This document shows positions 1 to 5,465 of a stretch of DNA of 8,313 nucleotides, in pieces. Made by a program: the position numbers and the translations under genes. Source of the stretch: Oscillospiraceae bacterium (GTDB taxonomy: Bacteria > Bacillota > Clostridia > Oscillospirales > Acutalibacteraceae); contig JAQXLO010000253.1 of assembly GCA_029012165.1 (NCBI GenBank), positions 1 through 8,313 of the forward strand. The letters run 5' to 3'. Each line of letters begins with the position of its first letter. Position 1 is the first letter of the stretch. The notes under the pieces are model-generated. The model was not told the origin of the DNA. It made no database searches and was given only the letters and a program-made list of their open reading frames with translations.

Positions 1-51
1 GACTTCCTTGTCCCGGATTGCGTCATTGATTTGCAATTCTTTGATAGCGAT
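1..51 (-). CDS. infC: Translation initiation factor IF-3, N-terminal fragment (cut by window edge)
   Basis: IF-3 binds the 30S subunit, prevents premature 50S joining and checks start-codon and initiator-tRNA pairing. Only 17 codons are visible, reading MAIKELQINDAIRDKEV, which matches the conserved IF-3 N-terminus (ELQINEEIRDKEV type). The frame is open to the window edge. A GGAGG lies at 61-65. It is 9 nt from an ATC codon at 49-51 but only 3 nt from an in-frame TTG at 55-57, so ATC is the better start. Rare start codons are a known hallmark of infC because IF-3 discriminates against them and so represses its own synthesis. The gene has its own promoter and leader upstream. rpmI and rplT normally follow but lie outside the window. 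The identification rests on a short but very characteristic segment. Confidence 0.85.
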   Translation of the reverse strand, partial: MAIKELQINDAIRDKEV

Positions 52-222
52 GGTCAAGCACCTCCAAAAGCACTTCTCAGAAAAAATTTAAAGCACGAAC
101 AATCTCTGTCCGTGCCAATCCACAAGATGCCCGTGCGCACACAGGCACACGCAAGCGATCGTATAGACCGTACGTCAGACGAAACTGCGCAGGTGAGAAC
201 AGACCTGTTCTGCTTTATTGTA
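52..222 (-). promoter_or_regulatory. infC 5' leader with candidate attenuator structure
   Basis: The stretch between the predicted transcription start and infC is about 170 nt, long for an ordinary 5' UTR. In transcription order it holds a small hairpin near 190-210 (AGAACA/TGTTCT arms), a 7-bp hairpin with GCCTGTG at 140-146 and CACGGGC at 129-135 around a TGCG loop, then the terminator-like hairpin at 81-115, then the GGAGG at 61-65. In Bacillus subtilis the infC-rpmI-rplT leader is controlled by ribosomal protein L20 through premature termination, and this layout fits such a mechanism. I did not recognise a specific L20-binding structure, so the ligand is an inference. No coding region is supported here. 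Confidence 0.55.
81..115 (-). terminator. Terminator-like hairpin inside the infC leader
   Basis: Read on the minus strand, GCACGGACA (107-115) pairs with TGTTCGTGC (93-101) over nine pairs, one of them G-U, around a 5-nt loop. The run TTTAAATTTTTT (81-92) follows immediately. This is the form of an intrinsic terminator. It lies between the promoter and the infC ribosome binding site, so it should act as an attenuator, not as the end of a gene. Confidence 0.65.
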
Positions 223-228
223 GGTAGT

Positions 229-257
229 ATTTTACCACAGTATTCCTTGTCTGTCAA
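229..257 (-). promoter_or_regulatory. Sigma-A-type promoter of infC
   Basis: On the minus strand a perfect -35 TTGACA (252-257) is separated by exactly 17 nt from a -10 TAAAAT (229-234, five of six consensus bases). Transcription should begin near 222. It sits between the aldo/keto reductase stop codon and infC, so infC is probably transcribed on its own as well as by any readthrough from the upstream operon. Confidence 0.85.
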
Positions 258-258
258 G

Positions 259-286
259 AGTTTTTTGCAATGTTTGCAAAAAAACT
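259..286. repeat. AT-rich inverted repeat between the reductase stop codon and the infC promoter
   Basis: AGTTTTTTGCAA (259-270) and TTGCAAAAAAACT (274-286) are complementary apart from one extra A, with a 3-nt loop. The repeat starts directly after the aldo/keto reductase stop and ends just before the infC -35 box. On the minus strand there is no T-run after the second arm, so it is not a typical intrinsic terminator. It could be a weak terminator, an RNA-end stabiliser or a protein site. Confidence 0.5.
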
Positions 287-1198
287 TTACGGCAGACAGT
301 ATCCCGCCGCCAAATACAGGGAGTACCAGTCCTCTCGGGAAAGGACGACGTCCGCACCGGCACAGATCTCCCGAATCCTCGCAGGGTTCATGGTGCCGAA
401 GATAAGCTGCATCTGTGCGGGGTGGCGCAAGATCCATGCGGCGGCAATGCCTGTGGGCGTTGCGCCGTATTTTTCGGCCAGCTCCTCCAGCCTGCGGTTG
501 AGCTGCGGGTACGCCTGTGTGTCGCCGATGAAGCTGCCCTTGAAGAAGCCCTTCTGAAACGGCGACCAAGTTTGGATGGTGATATTTTTTACTCTGGAAT
601 ATTCCAAAAGACCGCCGTCATGCATACAGGATTCGCTGTTTTTCATGTTGACGTTCAACCCGGAGGTGATCATGCCGCATTCCGTTACGGAGAACTGAAG
701 CTGGTTGATGATCAGCGGCTGTTTTACGGCGGTTTTCAGCAGCTCGATCTGATACGGGCTGTGATTGGACACGCCGAATCGGCGCACCTTGCCCTGTGTT
801 TCCAGCTGAGAAAACGCCTCTGCGACCTCCTCCGGCTCCATGAGCGTATCCGGGCGGTGCAGCAGAAGGACATCCACATAGTCGGTTTTTAACCGTTTCA
901 GGGAACCTTCGACCGATTGGATAATATGTTCCTTGGAGAAGTCGTAGCACCCTCTGCGGATGCCGCACTTGGTCTGGACGGTGATCGTTTCCCGCAGGGA
1001 TTTGTTCGCCGTCAGAAAATCGCCAAACAATTCCTCGCTCCTGCCGCCGCCGTAGATGTCCGCATGGTCAAAAAAGGTCACGCCGCATTCCAGCGCCGTT
1101 TGCAGTGTACGCTCCGGGTTTTCCGCATCCGGCAGGCGCATACAGCCCATGGCCACCGCAGAGGACAGGATCTGTCCGCCGACTGTAATCGTTTTCAT
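287..1198 (-). CDS. YdhF-like aldo/keto reductase
   Basis: A cytosolic NAD(P)H-dependent oxidoreductase of the aldo/keto reductase superfamily (TIM barrel), 303 residues, a normal length. The catalytic tetrad can be read: Asp44 and Tyr49 in FDHADIYGGG, Lys77 in VQTKCG and His114 in LLLHRPD. The GKVRRFGVSNH segment and the closing LAAGYCLP resemble E. coli YdhF as I recall it. The physiological substrate cannot be told from sequence. The start is ATG with GGAGG 8 nt upstream. It lies 23 nt after the TSCPD gene and is probably the last gene of the ylxM-ffh operon. It has no evident link to ribosome assembly and may be a passenger in this operon. The family is very secure; the YdhF subgroup is likely. 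Confidence 0.95.
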   Translation of the reverse strand: MKTITVGGQILSSAVAMGCMRLPDAENPERTLQTALECGVTFFDHADIYGGGRSEELFGDFLTANKSLRETITVQTKCGIRRGCYDFSKEHIIQSVEGSLKRLKTDYVDVLLLHRPDTLMEPEEVAEAFSQLETQGKVRRFGVSNHSPYQIELLKTAVKQPLIINQLQFSVTECGMITSGLNVNMKNSESCMHDGGLLEYSRVKNITIQTWSPFQKGFFKGSFIGDTQAYPQLNRRLEELAEKYGATPTGIAAAWILRHPAQMQLIFGTMNPARIREICAGADVVLSREDWYSLYLAAGYCLP

Positions 1199-1221
1199 GA
1201 GGTTTTCCTCCGCATCTTAAA

Positions 1222-1476
1222 TTATCGGGCGCTGTTGTACGCTTCCCGCACGGCACGAGCCAGCTGGTCGGCGCAGGAGGTGGGACGTCTGCCGCAGGTG
1301 TTGCCGAGCAGCTTCTCCTCGATCTGCTCCACCGTCCAGCCGTCCACTAACTTCGCAATCGCTTTCAGGTTGCCGTTGCAGCCGCCGATAAAGGTGATGT
1401 TGGAGACCACGTCGCCCTGCAGATCAAACAGGATCTCGGACGAACAGGTCATCTGGGTTTTGTATCTGTATTGCAT
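1222..1476 (-). CDS. TSCPD domain-containing protein (TIGR03905-like)
   Basis: A small cysteine-containing protein of 84 residues, the usual size for this family. Visible marks are the opening YRYKTQMTCSSEI, the FIGGCNGNLKAIAKLV segment (about 30-44), LGNTCGRRPTSCADQLA (57-73) and cysteines 11, 33, 61 and 68. The namesake TSCPD motif reads TSCAD here. Related domains occur at the C-terminus of B12-dependent ribonucleotide reductases, where the cysteines may have a metal or redox role; the stand-alone proteins have no firm function. I chose the ATG at 1476 because GGAG lies 8 nt upstream and family members start at this point. A GTG at 1485 overlaps the trmD stop but has no usable ribosome binding site. 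The gene starts 5 nt after trmD, so translation is probably coupled. Confidence 0.88.
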   Translation of the reverse strand: MQYRYKTQMTCSSEILFDLQGDVVSNITFIGGCNGNLKAIAKLVDGWTVEQIEEKLLGNTCGRRPTSCADQLARAVREAYNSAR

Positions 1477-1481
1477 GGTGT

Positions 1482-2450
1482 TCACTCCGTTTCTGAAATT
1501 TCGACGTATTCTTCTCCCTGCGAGGGCAAAACCGTTCTCGGCTTTCCCTTTTCATACGCCGAAACAACGCCCCGCTGCTCCAAAATGTCGAGCATCCGCA
1601 CCGCCAGCGCATACTCCATTTTGAACTTGCGCTGCAGGGACGTGGGGGAAACTTTTTTCTGTGTGCGCACATAGTCCTCTACGCAGTCCGCCAGTCTGTC
1701 CGTCAAAAACGGACAATCCCGACTCTCGGGGAACGTGCGCAGATAAAGAATATCCGCCGCCGTAAGCTGCGCCTTTTGCAAAAGGTCGGGACGGCGTTTC
1801 AGGGTGCGTTCAAGCATCTGCTCACGCTGCCAGCGGTCGATATTGCCGTGGTGACCCGTCAGCAGAACCTCCGGCACCGCACGGTTCATCCATACGGGCG
1901 GCTTGGTATACTGCGGATACTCCAGCAAAAAGTCGTAGTGGCTCTCTTTTTCAAACGCCTCATCCGCCGCCAGTACGCCGGGCTGCATTCGGGTAATGCT
2001 GTCCGCCAGCACCAGCGCCGGCAGCTCGCCGCCGGTGAGCACATAGTCCCCGATGGACACCTCTTCGTCCACGATTTCCTCCAGCACACGTTCATCCATG
2101 CCCTCGTAATGACCGCAGAGCAGAACGAGGTTGTCCATTTCGGACAGCGCCTTGACCTTTTGCTGGGTCAGGGTCTGTCCGGCAGGGGACATATAAATAA
2201 GGTGCGGCTTTTTGCCCAATTCCGCACACAGCGCCCGGTAGCAGTCGTACACGGGCTGTGCCTGCATCACCAGACCGAACCCGCCGCCGTAGGGCGAATC
2301 GTCCACACGGTGGTGCTTGTCCTTGGTATAGGGGCGGATGTCCCGGCAGTGGATCTCCACCAGTCCCGCACCCCGTGCCCGCTTGAGGATGCTCTCGCTC
2401 AGCACGGCCTCGCACATCTCGGGGAAGAGGGTCAGAATATCAATCCGCAT
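1482..2450 (-). CDS. trmD: tRNA (guanine37-N1)-methyltransferase TrmD with C-terminal FtsK-gamma-like domain
   Basis: TrmD methylates N1 of G37 in tRNAs with G36, preventing +1 frameshifting, using S-adenosylmethionine bound in a SPOUT trefoil knot. Residues 1-240 are a full TrmD: MRIDILTLFPEM start, DDSPYGGGFGLVM (50-62), LCGHYEGMDERV (111-122), SIGDYVLTGGELPA (132-145), Arg154 and LLEYPQYTKP (175-184). The catalytic Asp169 of E. coli TrmD, as I recall the alignment, is Glu169 here. The protein is 322 residues, about 80 more than usual. Residues about 250-310 resemble the FtsK/SpoIIIE gamma winged helix (SPTSLQRKFKMEYALAVRML, then LEQRGVVS and KPRTVL). I chose the ATG at 2450: GGA lies 10 nt upstream, whereas the in-frame TTG at 2456 is only 4 nt from it. 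The gene overlaps rimM by 11 nt. Confidence 0.97.
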   Translation of the reverse strand: MRIDILTLFPEMCEAVLSESILKRARGAGLVEIHCRDIRPYTKDKHHRVDDSPYGGGFGLVMQAQPVYDCYRALCAELGKKPHLIYMSPAGQTLTQQKVKALSEMDNLVLLCGHYEGMDERVLEEIVDEEVSIGDYVLTGGELPALVLADSITRMQPGVLAADEAFEKESHYDFLLEYPQYTKPPVWMNRAVPEVLLTGHHGNIDRWQREQMLERTLKRRPDLLQKAQLTAADILYLRTFPESRDCPFLTDRLADCVEDYVRTQKKVSPTSLQRKFKMEYALAVRMLDILEQRGVVSAYEKGKPRTVLPSQGEEYVEISETE

Positions 2451-2961
2451 CGTCAAAAATTCCTTTCATCGGACGGATGCGCACGAAGTTCTTTTCCACA
2501 TCCGTTTCGATCACCACCAAGGGGATGGCGGGCAAAAGGTATTCCTGTCCGGCATCGTCCGTGACGTGCCAGACATCGTTTGCGCCGGTTTCGCTCACAT
2601 CGGACAGGATACCGTAACGCAAACCGGGATCGTCGGCGTCGATGACGTCGCAGCCGATCAGCTCGGAAATAAAGTACCGCCCCTCGGGCAGACGGGCGTC
2701 GCTGCGGCGCATATAGAGAACCTTGCCCCGCATAGCGGCGGCGGCTTCCACCGTGTCGATGCCCACAACAGAAAGAAGTGCTACATTACCGTGGGGACGG
2801 CAAGCACGCACTTCCAACTGCTTATTTCCGTTTTCGTCCAGATACAGCTGCCGGAACCCCTTGATAAACTCCGGGGAATCACACCACGGATGCACACGCA
2901 TTTCTCCGTGCACACCGTGGGTGCCGACGATTTGTCCGATTTCCAGAAAACGCTTAATCAA
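2440..2961 (-). CDS. rimM: Ribosome maturation factor RimM
   Basis: RimM binds ribosomal protein S19 in the head of the 30S subunit and assists late 16S processing and assembly. The protein has 173 residues, a normal length. The N-terminal RimM beta-barrel opens with LEIGQIVGTHGVHGEMRVHP. The C-terminal PRC-barrel half begins near residue 95 (EGRYFISELIGCDVID) and ends with LLPAIPLVVIETD and the RIRPMKGIFD tail typical of the family. The start is TTG at 2961. No ATG occurs before residue 21, which would cut away the conserved motif, and an in-frame stop lies two codons upstream. No good ribosome binding site is visible. The start overlaps the end of khpA by 8 nt, so translation probably relies on coupling to khpA. 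Confidence 0.96.
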   Translation of the reverse strand: MIKRFLEIGQIVGTHGVHGEMRVHPWCDSPEFIKGFRQLYLDENGNKQLEVRACRPHGNVALLSVVGIDTVEAAAAMRGKVLYMRRSDARLPEGRYFISELIGCDVIDADDPGLRYGILSDVSETGANDVWHVTDDAGQEYLLPAIPLVVIETDVEKNFVRIRPMKGIFDDAD

Positions 2962-3187
2962 TTTCTACAGAGATCTTCTGACCGCCCTTGACGGAGGCGG
3001 CACGCATCACGGTACGGATCGCCTTGGCGATGCGTCCCTGCTTGCCGATGACACGACCCATGTCGCCGTCCGCAACGTGCAGATGATAGACGACCACGCC
3101 GTCCTCGTCCGCCTCGTCTACGGTGACGCTGACCGCATCCGGATTTTCCACAAGACCCTGCGCAATCAGAACCAGTAAATCTTTCAT
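2954..3187 (-). CDS. khpA: KH-domain RNA-binding protein KhpA
   Basis: A small single-KH RNA-binding protein (YlqC/KhpA) of 77 residues, a typical length. The KH signature GRVIGKQGRIAKAIRTVM carries the GxxG loop as GKQG at 48-51. In other Firmicutes KhpA partners with KhpB (Jag) and affects cell division, cell-wall synthesis and small-RNA binding. The start is ATG with GAGGAG 9 nt upstream. It sits 18 nt after rpsP and overlaps rimM, which is its conserved position between S16 and RimM and agrees with a role linked to translation or ribosome assembly. Confidence 0.95.
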   Translation of the reverse strand: MKDLLVLIAQGLVENPDAVSVTVDEADEDGVVVYHLHVADGDMGRVIGKQGRIAKAIRTVMRAASVKGGQKISVEID

Positions 3188-3205
3188 GATTCTCGGCTCC
3201 TCGGA

Positions 3206-3448
3206 TTACAGAATGCCGTTCTTCTTGAACAGTGCCTTCACGGTATCGGTGGGCTGTGCGCCGTTCTTGATCCACTGCTGTGCCTTTTCGGCGTCGATCT
3301 TCACCTCTGCCGGCTCCATAAGGGGATTGTAGGTGCCGATCTCCTCGATGAAACGACCGTCACGGGGATAGCGGGAATCCGCCACGACCACACGATAGAA
3401 AGGTGCCTTCTTTGCGCCCATACGGCGCAGTCTGATTTTTACTGCCAT
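3206..3448 (-). CDS. rpsP: 30S ribosomal protein S16
   Basis: S16 is an early-binding protein of the 30S body that stabilises the 16S 5' domain. The protein has 80 residues, full length for the family. The conserved start MAVKIRLRRMGAKKAPFYRV is followed by VVADSRYPRDGRFIEEIGTYNP and a C-terminal LFKKNG. The start is ATG with a strong GGAGG 9 nt upstream. The 43-nt gap after ffh is AT-rich and is the largest gap within the operon. A weak internal promoter there is possible, but I could not identify clear -35 and -10 boxes. Confidence 0.98.
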   Translation of the reverse strand: MAVKIRLRRMGAKKAPFYRVVVADSRYPRDGRFIEEIGTYNPLMEPAEVKIDAEKAQQWIKNGAQPTDTVKALFKKNGIL

Positions 3449-3491
3449 GATACTTTTCCTCCAAAAATTTATTGATAATTTTATAATAAGC

Positions 3492-4850
3492 TTAGATTTT
3501 GAAGCCGTTCATGTTTTGCATACCCTGCATCATCTGCATACGCTTCATCTGCTTTTTGGACTGCTTGCCGTTCATCTGCCGGAACATCTTCTGCATCTGA
3601 CGGAACTGGGCGAGCAGCTTGTTGACATCCTCCACGTCCTTGCCGCAGCCGGCCGCAATGCGGCGCTTGCGGGAGGGGTTGATGATGTCGGGATTTTCCC
3701 GCTCGGCGGGGGTCATGGAATAGATGATCGCCTTGATGCGGTCAAACTGTCCCTCGTCCACGTCCACATCACGGATCTTGCTGCCGATGCCGGGGATCAT
3801 GCCCAAAAGATCCTTGATGGAACCGAGGCGGTGTATCTGGTCGATCTGATCCATCAGATCGTTCAGGTCAAATTTGTTGCGGCGCAGTTTTTCCTCCAGC
3901 TCCGCCGCTTTCTTTTCGTCCAGCTTCTGCTCCGCCTTTTCGATCAGGGAGAGCATATCGCCCATACCCAAAATGCGGGAAGCCATGCGATCCGGATGGA
4001 ACACGTCCAGATCCTCTAACTTTTCACCCACGCCGATAAACTTTATGGGCTTGCCGGTGACGGCTCTGGCGGACAGCGCCGCACCGCCTCGTGTGTCGCC
4101 GTCGAGCTTGGTGAGCATCAGACCGTCGATGCCCAGCGCATCGTTGAAGGCGGTCGCCACATTGACGGCGTCCTGACCGAGCATGGCATCCACGACCAGC
4201 ATGATCTCGTGGGGGTGCACTTCGGACTTGATGTTTTGAAGCTCCTGCATCAGCGCCTCGTCCACGTGCAGACGACCGGCCGTGTCCAGAAACACGTAGT
4301 CGTGCCCGTGATCCTTGGCGTACTTGATCGCCTCCTTGGCGATGGTGACCGGGTCGATCTGTCCCATTTCAAAAACGGGCACGCCCGCCTGTTCGCCGAC
4401 GACCTGCAGCTGCTTGATGGCGGCGGGACGGTAGATGTCGCAGGCGGCCAGCAGCGGTCGGCTGCCCTGATTTTTGAGCATCAGCGCCAGCTTTGCGCAG
4501 TGGGTCGTTTTACCGGCGCCCTGCAAGCCGCACATCATCACGATGGTGGGCGGATGGGGCGCAGTGTTCAGCCGTGTGCGGGTGCCGCCCATCAGCTCGA
4601 TGAGCTCCTCGTTGACGATCTTGATGACCATCTGCGCCGGGGTCAGGCTCTCCATGACCTGCGCACCGATGGCACGCTCGGTCACTTTATTGGTGAAGTC
4701 CTTGGCGACCTTGTAGTTGACGTCCGCCTCAAGCAGCGCAAGGCGTACCTCACGCATGGCGTCACGGACATCCGCCTCGGTCAGACTGCCCTTGCTGCGC
4801 AGCCGCTTAAATGCGTTTTCCAGTTTATCTGAAAGCCCTTCAAATGCCAA
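3492..4850 (-). CDS. ffh: Signal recognition particle protein Ffh (SRP54)
   Basis: Ffh is the GTPase of the signal recognition particle. It binds signal sequences on the ribosome and delivers them to FtsY at the membrane. The protein has 452 residues, a normal length. The N domain (about 1-90) is followed by the G domain with P-loop GLQGAGKTT (108-116), DTAGRLHVD (189-197) and TKLDGDTRGG (247-256). The M domain (from about 325) carries the SRP-RNA-binding segment SRKRRIAAGCGKDVEDVN and a methionine-rich end (QMKRMQMMQGMQNMNG). The start is TTG at 4850 with AAGGA 9 nt upstream, and the residues after it (AFEGLSDKLENAFKRL) match the family start. It lies 15 nt after ylxM, the usual neighbour. 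Confidence 0.98.
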   Translation of the reverse strand: MAFEGLSDKLENAFKRLRSKGSLTEADVRDAMREVRLALLEADVNYKVAKDFTNKVTERAIGAQVMESLTPAQMVIKIVNEELIELMGGTRTRLNTAPHPPTIVMMCGLQGAGKTTHCAKLALMLKNQGSRPLLAACDIYRPAAIKQLQVVGEQAGVPVFEMGQIDPVTIAKEAIKYAKDHGHDYVFLDTAGRLHVDEALMQELQNIKSEVHPHEIMLVVDAMLGQDAVNVATAFNDALGIDGLMLTKLDGDTRGGAALSARAVTGKPIKFIGVGEKLEDLDVFHPDRMASRILGMGDMLSLIEKAEQKLDEKKAAELEEKLRRNKFDLNDLMDQIDQIHRLGSIKDLLGMIPGIGSKIRDVDVDEGQFDRIKAIIYSMTPAERENPDIINPSRKRRIAAGCGKDVEDVNKLLAQFRQMQKMFRQMNGKQSKKQMKRMQMMQGMQNMNGFKI

Positions 4851-4865
4851 ACAATCACTTCCTTA

Positions 4866-5231
4866 TTACTGATCACGGAGATCCTGCGCAATGGCCTTAA
4901 TCTTGACGACGTATTCGTTGATCTCACGGGAAAGGGAATGGCGCAGGTTGTAGGCGTTGATCATCTCTGCCAGCTGTGTGATCTCGTCCATGCCGGACTG
5001 GATCTCCTTGAAACGGCGGACAAGACCCAGCTTTTCCTCCATCTCAAACAGCTGCTTTTCTGCACGCTTGATGGCGTCCCGCACACCCTGGCGGGTGATC
5101 TCCTCGTTGAGGGCGATCTCGGAAAGCGAAAGGTCCTCGTTGTAGTAGTATTCCAGAAAATCACGCTGCTTTTGGGTCAGCATCTCGCCGTAGAAATCCA
5201 GCAGGGTGACGATCTCCAGGTTCTTTGCCAC
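4866..5231 (-). CDS. ylxM: YlxM/UPF0122 putative SRP-associated DNA-binding protein
   Basis: YlxM is a small helical protein encoded next to ffh in Firmicutes and Mycoplasma and reported to modulate SRP GTPase activity. Its HTH resembles sigma-70 region 4. From the chosen start the protein is 121 residues: LLDFYGEMLTQKQRDFLEYY, then the HTH SLSEIALNEEITRQGVRDAI (35-54), then a charged coiled-coil-like end. I chose GTG at 5229-5231 because AAGGAG (5241-5246) lies 9 nt upstream. The ATG at 5238-5240 touches the AAGGAG and is too close. The open frame continues to 5309, but that part covers the promoter, so it is not translated. This is the first gene of the operon. Confidence 0.92.
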   Translation of the reverse strand: MAKNLEIVTLLDFYGEMLTQKQRDFLEYYYNEDLSLSEIALNEEITRQGVRDAIKRAEKQLFEMEEKLGLVRRFKEIQSGMDEITQLAEMINAYNLRHSLSREINEYVVKIKAIAQDLRDQ

Positions 5232-5280
5232 GTTCCCCATCTCCTTGATGTGTGTAAAGTTTTTATCTTTACAGGCGTTC

Positions 5281-5309
5281 ATTATACAGGAAAAACCGTG
5301 CTTTGTCAA
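5281..5309 (-). promoter_or_regulatory. Perfect-consensus sigma-A promoter of the ylxM-ffh-rpsP-trmD operon
   Basis: On the minus strand TTGACA (5304-5309) and TATAAT (5281-5286) are separated by exactly 17 nt. Both hexamers and the spacing equal the consensus. Transcription should start near 5274, giving a leader of about 40 nt before the ylxM GTG. This is the only strong promoter I see for the eight minus-strand genes down to 287, and it suits a constitutively high-level housekeeping operon. Confidence 0.93.
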
Positions 5310-5338
5310 GGGCTTTTTTCGGGCAAAAATCCTTTTTG

Positions 5339-5464
5339 GCGGGATAACTCTGTGGAAAACCCGTTAAGAAAAAATTCCCATCTATCCATGGTGGTAAACG
5401 CCGCCAAAACAGTACAACATCCTGTGCGTTGTTTTGCACAGGATGTGAATAAGTCGGTGGATAA
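5339..5464 (-). other. Cluster of DnaA-box-like 9-mers
   Basis: Three sequences on the minus strand match the DnaA-box consensus TTATCCACA at eight of nine positions: TTATCCACC (5456-5464), TTATTCACA (5444-5452) and TTTTCCACA (5351-5359). A fourth, TTATCCCGC (5339-5347), matches at six. All point the same way and lie in the gene-free stretch between the GDPD-like stop codon and the operon promoter. No origin genes (dnaA, dnaN, rpmH) are nearby, so this is not evidently oriC. DnaA binding is inferred from sequence only. Confidence 0.4.
5417..5446 (-). terminator. Strong hairpin after the GDPD-like gene, candidate terminator
   Basis: ACATCCTGTGC and GCACAGGATGT form a perfect 11-bp stem around an 8-nt loop, 19 nt past the stop codon of the GDPD-like gene. 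The sequence after the stem on the minus strand (TGTACTGTTTT) is only moderately T-rich, so termination may be weak or Rho-assisted. One DnaA-box-like sequence overlaps the outer end of one arm. The position favours a terminator; a protein-binding palindrome is the alternative. Confidence 0.55.
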
Positions 5465-5465
5465 T

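Noticed and set aside
31..405. Plus-strand frame of 124 codons near the window start
   Set aside because: It lies over the infC start, leader and promoter and the reductase 3' end. The protein is low-complexity with no family signal.
1776..2564. Open frame of 262 codons on the plus strand
   Set aside because: It is antisense to trmD and rimM, has His/Gln/Arg-rich shadow composition and no ribosome binding site or family match.
5321..5340. CAAAAA/TTTTTG inverted repeat upstream of the operon promoter
   Set aside because: It is a short AT-only stem with a 3-nt loop, easily expected by chance.
5339..5464. A chromosomal replication origin
   Set aside because: The DnaA-box-like sequences are imperfect, there is no clear AT-rich unwinding region, and none of the usual origin genes is nearby. 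Kept only as a box cluster.
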